A DNA stretch of 45,395 nt from the NCBI GenBank assembly GCA_949291395.1, contig CASEVW010000103.1, forward strand, positions 1-45,395, given 5' to 3'. Position numbers and translations under genes: made by a program. The notes beneath the pieces were generated by a model, which was given only the letters and a program-made list of their open reading frames with translations, did no database searches and was not told where the DNA came from. Within the stretch, counting starts at the first letter, position 1; each line of letters opens with the position of its first letter. Below are positions 22,949-31,120 of the stretch, one piece after another. Origin of the DNA: an uncultured Oscillospiraceae bacterium. GTDB lineage: Bacteria > Bacillota > Clostridia > Oscillospirales > Ruminococcaceae.

Positions 22949-24430
22949 ATGCAGATCGGATTTGACAACAACCTATACATCCAAAAGCAGACAGAGAACA
23001 TCCTTGCCCGCATCGACCAGTTCAAAGGCAAGCTGTATCTGGAGTTCGGCGGCAAGCTGTTCGACGATTACCATGCCGCCCGTGTGCTGCCCGGTTTTGA
23101 CGTGAACGGCAAGATCCGTCTGCTGCACGAGCTGCGGGACAAGGCCGAGATCATCTTCTGCATCAGCGCCGGCGACATTGAAAAGACCAAGATGCGCGCC
23201 GACCTGGGCATCAGCTACGACATGGAGGTGCTGCGCCTCATCGACGACATCACCGCCATGGACATTTCTGTGAACAGCGTGGTCATCACCCAGTACACCG
23301 GCCAGCGGGCCGCCGACGCGTTTGCCAAAAAGCTGACCACCCGGGGCGTGAAGAACTACATCCACCGGCCCATCGAGGGCTATCCCCTGGCCGTGGACTA
23401 CATCTGCAGCGACGAGGGCTACGGCTCCAACCCCTATATCGAGACCACCAAGCCTCTGGTGGTGGTCACCGCCCCCGGCCCCGGCAGCGGCAAGCTGGCC
23501 ACCTGCCTGAGCCAGGTCTATCACGAGTACAAGCGGGGCGTGATGGCCGGTTACGCCAAGTTTGAGACCTTCCCCATCTGGAACATCCCCCTGAAGCACC
23601 CGGTGAACCTGGCCTACGAGGCCGCCACCGCCGATCTGGACGACGTGAACATGATCGACCCCTTCCATCTGGAAGCCTACGGCAAGACCACCGTCAACTA
23701 CAACCGGGACGTGGAAGCCTTCCCCATCGTGCAGAACATCCTGGCCCGCATCACCGGCGACAAGGAGTTCTACCGCAGCCCCACCGACATGGGCGTGAAC
23801 ATGGCCGGCTACGCCATTTTTGACGACGCCATCGTGCGCAAGGCCGCCACCGAGGAGATCTTCCGCCGGTATTACAAGGCCGCCTGCGACGTGAAGCAGG
23901 GCAAGGCCACCGAAGCCAGCCTGCACAAGATCGAGAACATCATGCAGCAGCTGGACGTGAACGCCGAGAGCCGGGCCGTGGTGGCCCCCGCCCTGGCCAA
24001 GATGCGCCAGACCGAGCAGCCTGCCGCCGCCATCGAACTGCCGGACGGCCGCATCATCACCGGCAAGGCCAGCGACCTGATGAGCGCCTGCAGCGCCACC
24101 GTGCTGAACAGCCTGAAGGCCATTGCCGGCATCCAGGATTCGGTGCTGCTGATCCGGCCCGAGGTGCTGGAGCCCATCCTGCGGCTGAAGATCGACTATC
24201 TGGGCAGCCGTTCCAGCGTTTTGAAGGTGGACGACGTGCTGGCAGGCCTGGCGGTGAGCGCCGCCACCGAGCCTGTGGCCGCCAAAGCCATGGCCGCCCT
24301 GCCCCTGCTGCGGGACTGCGACATGCACTCCACCCAGATGCTGCACTCCGGCGACGAGGGCACCCTGCGCAAGCTGGGCCTGCGCATCACTATGGAGCCC
24401 AAGTACCCCGGCAAGGACCTGTTCTTCTGA
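22949..24430 (+). CDS. DUF1846 family protein
   Basis: A 493-residue cytoplasmic protein that matches the DUF1846 family along its whole length. Recognisable blocks are the N-terminal MQIGFDNNLYIQKQTENILARIDQF and YLEFGGKLFDDYHAARVLPGF, a P-loop-like VTAPGPGSGKLATCLSQ near residue 175, and a GVNMAGYAI region near 275. Members occur across Firmicutes and are of unknown function; a nucleotide-binding role is suggested by the GPGSGK loop, a link with surface-carbohydrate or nucleotide metabolism is unproven. It is a single-gene unit with promoter and terminator on both sides. Confidence 0.88.
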   Translation: MQIGFDNNLYIQKQTENILARIDQFKGKLYLEFGGKLFDDYHAARVLPGFDVNGKIRLLHELRDKAEIIFCISAGDIEKTKMRADLGISYDMEVLRLIDDITAMDISVNSVVITQYTGQRAADAFAKKLTTRGVKNYIHRPIEGYPLAVDYICSDEGYGSNPYIETTKPLVVVTAPGPGSGKLATCLSQVYHEYKRGVMAGYAKFETFPIWNIPLKHPVNLAYEAATADLDDVNMIDPFHLEAYGKTTVNYNRDVEAFPIVQNILARITGDKEFYRSPTDMGVNMAGYAIFDDAIVRKAATEEIFRRYYKAACDVKQGKATEASLHKIENIMQQLDVNAESRAVVAPALAKMRQTEQPAAAIELPDGRIITGKASDLMSACSATVLNSLKAIAGIQDSVLLIRPEVLEPILRLKIDYLGSRSSVLKVDDVLAGLAVSAATEPVAAKAMAALPLLRDCDMHSTQMLHSGDEGTLRKLGLRITMEPKYPGKDLFF

Positions 24431-24451
24431 TCCTTTTGTAACACCAAACAC

Positions 24452-24509
24452 AAACGCCCCCGCGGGCGCCCGGCCATTGCCGCCGGGCTGCCCGCAGGGG
24501 CGTTTTTTT
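24452..24509. terminator. Terminator between DUF1846 and glpK
   Basis: AAACGCCCC (24452-24460) pairs with GGGGCGTTT (24497-24505), with an inner GCGGGC/GCCCGC stem, and a T-run to 24509 on the plus strand. On the minus strand the following TTTGTG run is weaker, so it may also end glpK transcripts. Confidence 0.8.
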
Positions 24510-24538
24510 GTTTTGTTCATTTTTGCGGCGTTTTCCGC

Positions 24539-26022
24539 TCACTTCGCCCAGCCCTGGCTGCGGCCCACGGCCTTGTGCCAGCCCGCCAGCAGAGCGTCTC
24601 GTTTTTCCGCTTCCATGTCCGGCGCGAAGGTCACGTCGCAGTTCCAGCTTTGGCTGATCTCTTCCGTACTCTTCCACACGCCCACCGCAAGGCCCGCCAG
24701 GTAAGCGGCCCCCAGGGCGGTTGTCTCCCGGATATGGGGGCGGCGCACCGCTTTGTCCAAAATATCCGCCTGGAACTGCATCAAGAACCGGTCCCGGGAG
24801 GCGCCGCCGTCCACCTTCAATTCCCGGATGGGGATGCCGGTGTCCTTTTCCATGGCGGCCACCAGATCCGCCGACTGGTAGGCGATGGACTCCTGGGCCG
24901 CCCGGATGATGTGCTCCCGCTTGGTGCCCCGGGTCAGGCCCACGATGCAGCCCCGGGCGTACATGTCCCAATAGGGCGCGCCCAGCCCGGTGAAGGCGGG
25001 CACCAGATAGACCCCGCCGGTGTCCGGCACTTTCTGGGCGTAATACTCCGCGTCCCGGCTCTCGGTGAAAAAGCGCTCTCGTCCCGCAGCCACTGGATCA
25101 CCGCGCCGCCCACAAAAACGCTGCCCTCCAGGGCATACTGCACCTGGCTGCCCACGCTGGCGGCGATGGTGGTGACCAGGCCGTTCTGGCTGCGGCAGAG
25201 CCGCTCGCCGGTGTTCATCAGCAAAAAGCAGCCGGTGCCGTAGGTGTTTTTGGCCTGGCCCTCCCCAAAGCAGCACTGGCCGAAGAGGGCGGCCTGCTGG
25301 TCGCCCGCGATGCCCGCCACCGGGATGTCCACGCCGCTGATGTTGGTGGTGCCGAAGATATGGCTGCTCTCCATCACCTGGGGCAGCATTGCCCGGGGAA
25401 TGTCCAGCTCTTTCAGCAGGGTGTCGTCCCAGTCCAGCGTCTCGATGTTATACAGCATGGTGCGGGAGGCGTTGGTGCGGTCGGTGGCGTGGGTCTTGCC
25501 GCCGGTGAGCTTCCACAAAAGCCAGCTGTCCACCGTGCCGAACAAAACATCCCCCCGCCGGGCGGCTTCCCGGCTGCCGGGCACCTGGTCTAAGATCCAC
25601 TTGATCTTGCTGGCGGAGAAATAGGCGTCCGGCACAAGGCCGGTGGTGGTGCGGATGTGTTCGTCCAGCCCCTTTTGCAGTAGCTCGTCCACGATGGGGG
25701 CGGTGCGGCGGCACTGCCAGACGATGGCGTTGTAGATGGGCCGGCCGGTGTGCCGGTCCCACAAAATGGTGGTCTCCCGCTGGTTGGTGATGCCGATGGC
25801 GGCGATGTCCGCCACAGCCACGCCGCTTTTGGCGATGACCTCCATCATCACGCTGTACTGGCTGGACCAGATCTCCATGGGATCGTGCTCCACCCAGCCC
25901 TCCTGCGGATAGATCTGGGCAAATTCCCGCTGGGCCGCCGCCACCATATTTTGTGCTTCGTCAAACAGGATCGCCCGGCTGCTGGTGGTGCCCTGATCCA
26001 GCGCCATGATATAACGTGCCAT
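24539..26022 (-). pseudogene. glpK: Glycerol kinase, interrupted by a one-base frameshift
   Basis: Glycerol kinase converts glycerol and ATP to glycerol 3-phosphate. The first 310 or so codons are normal ([23 protein letters not shown], then [13 protein letters not shown]) up to VIQWLRDE, and the C-terminal part resumes in another frame with [27 protein letters not shown] and [19 protein letters not shown]. The switch lies at about 25068-25080, at an A5 run on the plus strand (T5 in the gene); one extra T would restore the frame and give a full-length 494-residue enzyme. It could be a recent mutation, reversible slippage or a sequence error. No glpF or glpD is nearby. Confidence 0.9.
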
Positions 26023-26225
26023 TGCACCTTCCCCCTTTTTGTCTGTGCGGCGGGAACGCAAAGAGCCGGCCGGGCCTTTGCCCGGCAGCAGCGCCTCTTT
26101 TTCGCTTGTTCCCCGTTTTTTCTAAAGTGTACCATATCCCCAAAGAAAACACAATGCAGCCGCCCTTTCTTTGGGCAGGACTGCCAAACACACCGGCCAA
26201 AAAACGGTGAAAAGGGCAAAACGAA

Positions 26226-26256
26226 GCCCGGGCGGGGCATATGCTCCCGCCCGGGC
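26226..26256 (-). terminator. Terminator of the PepV-type peptidase
   Basis: 11-bp perfect stem GCCCGGGCGGG / CCCGCCCGGGC with 9-base loop, followed on the minus strand by TTCGTTTTG, about 20 bases beyond the stop. Confidence 0.65.
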
Positions 26257-26276
26257 CGATACTTTTTTAAAAGCGC

Positions 26277-27668
26277 TTACAGCTCGATGGTCTCCAGCTT
26301 CAGGATCGCCAGGATATAGATCTTCAGCGCCTGCATCAAAAAGCCGATGTTAGCTGCCTCGTTGGCGCCGTGCATCGGGCCGCCGAAGTCCGGCAGAACG
26401 GTGTCCAGCCGCTCGGGGCCAAAGCTCACCGCCTTGGGGAAGTGGCGGGCATAGGTGCCGCCGCCCATGGTGAAGGGCTTGGCATCCTCGCCAGTGACCT
26501 CATTATAGGTCTCGATCAGCGCCTGGATGGGGGCCGCGTCGGCGCTGATGTAGAAGGGTTCACGCCAGGAAGCCTCTTCCACGGTGGCGCAGCCACCCGA
26601 GGCGGCGGCCAGCCGCTCCTTGATCTCCTCGCCGGTGATGCTGGTGGGGAAGCGGCTGTCCACATCCTGCCACAGGCGGCCGTCCTTCAGCTCGATCATG
26701 CCGCCGATGATGGTCAGGGGATCGAAAGCGTCGTCCGAGGCGGCGATGCCCACGCCGCTGCCGTCGGTGTTGCCGTGCAGCTTGCGCAGGTAGTTCAGGT
26801 ACTCCTCCTCTTCGGGGGTGCCCAGGTGGTGGTCCAGCAGGTAGTCCACGATCAGGCCGATGGCGTTCACGGTGTTCTGGGGCATGGCCGCATGGCCGCC
26901 CTTACCCCAGCCCCGGATGCGCACCGCGCCGTTCTCCTCTTCCAGGGTGATGCCCTCCCGCTCGGTCAGGGCCGCGAAGTCCGCCTTTACCAGGCAGGAC
27001 GCCCGGTCCGGCACCACGTTGTGGGCCACGCCGCCGGTGAACTCCAGGATATTGCCGTTTTCCAGCTTGCGGGACACCAGGTAGCCGTTAAAGCCGCCCT
27101 TCTCGCCGTTGCACACCGGGAACTCAGCGTCCGGGGAGAAGCAGAAGTCCGGGGCGGGGTAGTTTTTCAGGTAGTACTCCACGTCCAGCATGCCGGTCTC
27201 CTCGTTGGCGCCCAGCAGGGCACGCACGCCGTACTTGAGGGGCACGTTGTTCTCTTTCAGGAATTTCAGGGCGTACAGGCACAGCACGCTGGGGCCCTTG
27301 TCGTCCGCCACGCCCCGGCCGATGATCCAGCCGTCCCGCACCTGCATGTCAAAGGGGTCGGCGGTCCAGCCGTTGCCCTGGGGCACCACGTCCAGGTGGG
27401 TGATGGTGGCGATCTGCTTTTCGGTCTGGCCGGGCAGCTCGGCCCAGCCCATATAGCCCTCACAGTTGTTGGTGGCAAGGCCCATCTCCTGGGCCATCTT
27501 CAGGGCTTCTTCCAGGGCGGCGGCGGGGCCTGCCCCGAAGGGCTTGCCCGGCTCGGGGGCGCCCTCCACGCTGGGGATGTCCACCAGGCGCTTGATGTCC
27601 CGCAGGATGTTCTCTTCGTTGGCGGCCACAAACGCGTCCACTGCGGCCCGCAGTTCTTTCGTTACCAT
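26277..27668 (-). CDS. pepV: M20-family dipeptidase, PepV/Sapep type
   Basis: A 463-residue cytoplasmic zinc metallopeptidase of the M20 family, PepV/Sapep branch, that cleaves dipeptides with a free amino end. Metal and active-site motifs are complete: THLDVVPQGNGW (first zinc His and Asp), GRGVADDKGPS (bridging Asp) and GANEETGMLD (catalytic Glu-Glu), then SPDAEFPVCNGEKG and the C-terminal GGGTYARHFPKAVSFGP and HGANE. AAGGAG lies before ATG 27668. It stands alone; the next gene rightward is on the other strand. Confidence 0.9.
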   Translation of the reverse strand: MVTKELRAAVDAFVAANEENILRDIKRLVDIPSVEGAPEPGKPFGAGPAAALEEALKMAQEMGLATNNCEGYMGWAELPGQTEKQIATITHLDVVPQGNGWTADPFDMQVRDGWIIGRGVADDKGPSVLCLYALKFLKENNVPLKYGVRALLGANEETGMLDVEYYLKNYPAPDFCFSPDAEFPVCNGEKGGFNGYLVSRKLENGNILEFTGGVAHNVVPDRASCLVKADFAALTEREGITLEEENGAVRIRGWGKGGHAAMPQNTVNAIGLIVDYLLDHHLGTPEEEEYLNYLRKLHGNTDGSGVGIAASDDAFDPLTIIGGMIELKDGRLWQDVDSRFPTSITGEEIKERLAAASGGCATVEEASWREPFYISADAAPIQALIETYNEVTGEDAKPFTMGGGTYARHFPKAVSFGPERLDTVLPDFGGPMHGANEAANIGFLMQALKIYILAILKLETIEL

Positions 27669-27871
27669 AGCTTTCTATCTCCTTACTGCCCAAACCGGCG
27701 CGCCGCTTTGGGCGGATTTGTTCGTTCTGTCTTTCATTATAGCACAGCGGTGGGAAAAAATGATACCGGGGCGGCGCAAAAGCCGGTGTTTTTTCTGCCC
27801 GGAACGGGGATTTTTTGCTATAATAGATTTGTTCCCCCGAAAAATCATCAATGAGAGGAGCTTTTCTTCCC

Positions 27872-28222
27872 ATGCCTTCTAAAAAAATGCTGATCAACAT
27901 CGTATTTGCCCTGGTGCTGCTGGCCATCGCCGGAGGGTTCTTTCTGCTGAACGGGAACCGCGCCGCCGGGGGCGTGGCCGAGCTGACCTACGGGGACGAC
28001 AACACCGTGGTGGAGATCCCCTTAAACAAAAACGGGCGGTACGAATTTGACACCGGCTATTACACCATCCACCTGCAGGTGGAGGACGGCCGCATCGCCT
28101 TTGTGGACTCCCCCTGCCCGGATCACCAGTGCGAGGGCTTCGGCTGGCTGAGCCAGCAGGACGACTGGGCCGCCTGCCTGCCCGCCCGGGCCACCCTGAT
28201 CGTGCTGGAGGGCGGCGAATGA
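27872..28222 (+). CDS. NusG domain II-containing membrane-anchored protein
   Basis: A 116-residue protein with an N-terminal hydrophobic helix (residues about 8-27) and a NusG_II domain (about 35-116). The DSPCPDHQCEGFGWLSQQDDWAACLPARATLIV stretch with its three cysteines is typical of this family, which in Firmicutes is often next to gene sets for membrane electron transport or thiamine-type lipoproteins; here it is alone. ATG 27872 is used because GAGAGGAG lies 13 bases upstream; an ATG at 27851 would lie upstream of that site. Function unknown. Confidence 0.8.
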   Translation: MPSKKMLINIVFALVLLAIAGGFFLLNGNRAAGGVAELTYGDDNTVVEIPLNKNGRYEFDTGYYTIHLQVEDGRIAFVDSPCPDHQCEGFGWLSQQDDWAACLPARATLIVLEGGE

Positions 28223-28231
28223 ACCCGGCTG

Positions 28232-28266
28232 AACTGCTTTTTCCCAAAGGGAAAAGCAGTTTTTTC
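28232..28266 (+). terminator. Terminator of the NusG domain II gene
   Basis: AACTGCTTTTTCCC pairs with GGGAAAAGCAGTT (one bulged T), loop AAA, followed by a T-run. Confidence 0.85.
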
Positions 28267-28337
28267 TTGCCCAAAACCCTATTATGCAAACTTCCACCAT
28301 AGTATTGTAAAATTTTGATAAAATATTTTTTCGATTT

Positions 28338-28368
28338 TTGTTTTTGCCGGGTCGAAAAATGGTATAAT
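28338..28368 (+). promoter_or_regulatory. Possible promoter of the Na/Pi transporter
   Basis: A perfect TATAAT at 28363-28368; the best -35 is TTGTTT (28338-28343) with a long 19-base spacer. The leader is about 105 bases, with a CCGGCCATTTGGGCCGG palindrome at about 28403-28419. Confidence 0.4.
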
Positions 28369-28480
28369 GATTTTGTATGTGCGCAACTCCCTTTTATCCG
28401 TTCCGGCCATTTGGGCCGGAGAGACGCCGGGCCGTTGTTTCCGCGGCCTGTCATCCCATTACATAGAGGTGCTTCCATTT

Positions 28481-30250
28481 ATGACCATCTTCAACCTGTT
28501 CAATCTGGCGGGCGGCCTTGCGCTGTTCTTGTACGGCATGTCCATCATGGGCTCCGGCCTGGAAAAGCTGGCCGGCGGCAAGCTGGAAAGCGTGCTCCAG
28601 CGGCTCACCCGCTCGGTGCCCCGGGCGGTGCTGCTGGGCGCTGTCATCACGGCGCTGATCCAATCCTCCTCCGGCACCACCGTCATCTGCGTGGGCCTTG
28701 TGAACTCGGGCATCCTCAGCCTGCCCCAGGCCATCGGCGTGATCATGGGCGCCAACATCGGCACCACTGTCACCGGCCAGCTGATCCGCCTTTCGGATAT
28801 TTCCGGCGGCGGCTGGCTGCTCACCCTGCTGAAGCCCAGCACCTTCAGCCCCCTGGTGGCCTTTGTGGGCGCCATCTTCTTCGTGTTTTTGAAAAGCCCC
28901 AAAAAGCGCAACATCGGCCAGATCATGATGGGCTTCGGCATCCTGTTCACCGGCATGTTCACCATGGAAGAAGCGGTGACCCCTTTGCGGGACAGCCCGC
29001 TGTTCCTGCAATTATTCTCCAGCCTGCAAAACCCCATCCTGGGCGTTTTGGCCGGCGCGCTGGTCACGGTGGCCATCCAGTCCTCCTCTGCCAGCATCGG
29101 TATTTTGCAGGCTCTGTCCAGCACCGGCGCGGTGACCTGGGGCAGCGCCATCCCCATTATTTTGGGCCAGAACATCGGCACCTGTTCCACCCCCATGATC
29201 GCCTCCATCGGCGCTTCCACCGGGGCAAAGCGCAGCGCCATCGTTCACCTTTACTTTAACATCATCGGCACCACCGTGTTCCTGATCGCCATCTACGGCC
29301 TGCGGGCGGCGGGCTTTCTGCCCTTCTGGGATGAGGCCATGACCCGGGGCGACATCGCAAACTTCCACACCCTGTTCAACGTGGTGGTCACCCTGCTGTT
29401 CATGCCTTTCACCCGGGCGCTGGCCTGGCTGGCGGAAAAGACCATTCCGGAAAAGGCGGGCGACGAGCAGGATCTTGCCCTGCCCGTGCTGGACGAGCGG
29501 CTGCTCACCAGCCCCGCCGTGGCCCTGCAGCAGGCCCGGGCCGCCGTGGAGAAGATGGCCAGCCGCGCCGCCACCAACTTTACCAAGTCCTTCGGCCAGC
29601 TGGATCATTACAACGAGGAGACCACCCTCAACATCAACACCCGGGAGGACCTGCTGGACAAGATGGAGGTGTCCATCACCGGCTATCTGATCAAGATCGG
29701 CGACCGGGAGCTGAACGAGAACGAGTCCCGCCAGGTGACCGAGCTGATCAAGCTCATCTCGGAATACGAGCGCATCGGCGACTATGCCATCAACGTCCTG
29801 CAATGCGCCCAGCGCCTGCGGGAACAGGAGCTGCATTTCTCCGCCCACGCGGTGCAGGAGCTGGGGGTGCTGGGCAGCGCCTTGCAGGAGACCCTGCAGC
29901 TGACCAACACCGCCTTCTTTGAGGGCGATCTGAAAAAGGCCGCCCAGGTGGAAGCGTTGGAAGAGACCGTGGACCAGCTGTGCGCCTCCATGCGGGAGCG
30001 GCACATCCAGCGGCTGAAAGAGGGCCTATGCGAGCTGGAAAGCGGCATCGTTTACCTGGACATCCTCACCAACACCGAGCGGGTGTCGGACCACTGCTCC
30101 AACGTGGCTAACCGGCTGCTGGGCTCCGAGCTGGACCTGGACATGCACGCCCGCAAGCAGGACCTGCAGGCCGGCCACAGCGAGCTGTACAACCAGCAGC
30201 TGCTGGCCTACCAGCAAAAATATCTTTCGGTGCTGACCGGGCCGCTGTAA
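28481..30250 (+). CDS. Na/Pi cotransporter family protein with PhoU-like C-terminus
   Basis: A 589-residue NptA-type sodium/phosphate symporter. Two inverted repeats carry the signature QSSS motifs: ALIQSSSGTTVICVGLVNSG near residue 61 and VAIQSSSASIGILQALSSTGA near 197, each in the membrane region (about eight or nine helices to residue 320). From about 340 to the end a helical PhoU-like domain follows, with EYERIGDYAINVLQ and NTERVSDHCSNVANR repeats. ATG 28481 has AGAGGTG 10 bases upstream; earlier in-frame codons lie before the promoter-proximal leader ends. Phosphate is the inferred substrate. Confidence 0.9.
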   Translation: MTIFNLFNLAGGLALFLYGMSIMGSGLEKLAGGKLESVLQRLTRSVPRAVLLGAVITALIQSSSGTTVICVGLVNSGILSLPQAIGVIMGANIGTTVTGQLIRLSDISGGGWLLTLLKPSTFSPLVAFVGAIFFVFLKSPKKRNIGQIMMGFGILFTGMFTMEEAVTPLRDSPLFLQLFSSLQNPILGVLAGALVTVAIQSSSASIGILQALSSTGAVTWGSAIPIILGQNIGTCSTPMIASIGASTGAKRSAIVHLYFNIIGTTVFLIAIYGLRAAGFLPFWDEAMTRGDIANFHTLFNVVVTLLFMPFTRALAWLAEKTIPEKAGDEQDLALPVLDERLLTSPAVALQQARAAVEKMASRAATNFTKSFGQLDHYNEETTLNINTREDLLDKMEVSITGYLIKIGDRELNENESRQVTELIKLISEYERIGDYAINVLQCAQRLREQELHFSAHAVQELGVLGSALQETLQLTNTAFFEGDLKKAAQVEALEETVDQLCASMRERHIQRLKEGLCELESGIVYLDILTNTERVSDHCSNVANRLLGSELDLDMHARKQDLQAGHSELYNQQLLAYQQKYLSVLTGPL

Positions 30251-30278
30251 TGGTTTCAGCGCCCTAAAATGCCTCAGC

Positions 30279-30319
30279 CGCCCCTGTTTGTGCGTCCTGC
30301 GCAAACAGGGGCGTTTTTT
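30279..30319 (+). terminator. Terminator of the Na/Pi transporter
   Basis: 12-bp stem CGCCCCTGTTTG / CAAACAGGGGCG, then six Ts. Confidence 0.9.
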
Positions 30320-30353
30320 ATCACGGTGGATCAAAAAAGTTTTGGTGAAAGGC

Positions 30354-30407
30354 TTGACAAAGCTGTTAGTCAGTGCTAACCTTGTCTTGTGGTTAGATAA
30401 AACTAAC
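30354..30407 (+). promoter_or_regulatory. feo promoter with two TTAG-N6-CTAA operators
   Basis: A perfect -35 TTGACA (30354-30359) is followed by two copies of a 16-bp palindrome, GTTAG-N6-CTAAC, at 30365-30380 and 30392-30407. The first covers the expected -10 region. The sequence resembles boxes of DtxR/IdeR/MntR-type metal repressors, so iron repression is likely. Confidence 0.7.
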
Positions 30408-30466
30408 TTTTGAGCGTTTATTCTTCCCCCGGCACGGGGGATCGTTTGAAAAAAGAAGGGAGCGGT

Positions 30467-30679
30467 ATGATGCCTATTTCCATGGGTACTGTTGGTCAGT
30501 CGTATGTGATCCGCCGCATCAGCGGCAATTCTCAGGTAAAGGCCCACCTGCGGGCGCTGGGCTTCAACGAGGGCGCCAGCGTGCAGCTGATCTCACAGCT
30601 GCAGGGCGACGTGATCCTGCATGTGAAGGACACCCGCATCGCCATCAACCAGGAGCAGGCGCTGCACATCTATGTGTGA
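30467..30679 (+). CDS. feoA: FeoA-family protein (first copy)
   Basis: A 70-residue FeoA protein, a small SH3-like cytoplasmic partner of the ferrous iron transporter FeoB. The family pattern is clear: IRRISGNSQVKAHLRALGFNEGASVQLISQLQGDVILHVKDTRIAINQEQA. Two ATGs (30467 and 30470) are equally possible; GAAGGGAG lies just upstream. It is first in a feoA-feoA-feoB set under the TTAG-N6-CTAA operators. Confidence 0.9.
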   Translation: MMPISMGTVGQSYVIRRISGNSQVKAHLRALGFNEGASVQLISQLQGDVILHVKDTRIAINQEQALHIYV

Positions 30680-30775
30680 CCGGCCCCGCTTTTTCCGTTT
30701 GTTTTGCACAGGCGTTTGCCTGTAATGATACCGTTGGCGCGCTGTTTGCGGCCACACAGGAGGAGGAACCCACCA

Positions 30776-31006
30776 ATGACATTGAAAGACGCAAGAGTTG
30801 GCTCTACGGTAACGGTGCGCAAGATCCAGGGCGAGGGCGCTTACAAGCGCCGCATCATGGACATGGGCATCACCAAGGGCAGCCAGATCTTCATCCGCAA
30901 GGTAGCCCCGCTGGGCGACCCCATCGAGGTAACGGTGCGGGGATACGAACTGTCGCTGCGCAAAGCCGATGCCGAATGCGTGGAGATCGACCTGGCAAAC
31001 CCGTAA
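30776..31006 (+). CDS. feoA: FeoA-family protein (second copy)
   Basis: A 76-residue FeoA protein, clearly different from the first copy: LKDARVGSTVTVRKIQGEGAYKRRIMDMGITKGSQIFIRKVAPLGDPIEVTVRGYELSLRKADA. The RIMDMGITKG motif is typical. AGGAGGAGG precedes ATG 30776. A hairpin with T-run directly after the stop separates it from feoB, which has its own operators. Confidence 0.92.
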   Translation: MTLKDARVGSTVTVRKIQGEGAYKRRIMDMGITKGSQIFIRKVAPLGDPIEVTVRGYELSLRKADAECVEIDLANP

Positions 31007-31049
31007 AAAGCGCCGCTTGCAGCAGGGCCATCCGCCCCGGCGCTTTTTT
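31006..31049 (+). terminator. Terminator between feoA and feoB
   Basis: AAAAGCGCCG pairs with CGGCGCTTTT across a 22-base loop, ending in six Ts; it begins at the last base of the feoA stop codon. Confidence 0.7.
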
Positions 31050-31059
31050 ACAGCAAGCA

Positions 31060-31095
31060 GTTAGTTTAAACTAATCCAACTTAGCTTTTGCTAAC
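31060..31095 (+). promoter_or_regulatory. Two further TTAG-N6-CTAA operators before feoB
   Basis: GTTAG-TTTAAA-CTAAT at 31060-31075 and CTTAG-CTTTTG-CTAAC at 31080-31095, 20 bases centre to centre, just ahead of the feoB ribosome site. They repeat the boxes at 30365-30407. Any promoter here is not obvious by eye, but TATTAA follows at 31096. Confidence 0.65.
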
Positions 31096-31120
31096 TATTA
31101 ACAGAGGAGGAAGAGCAGCT

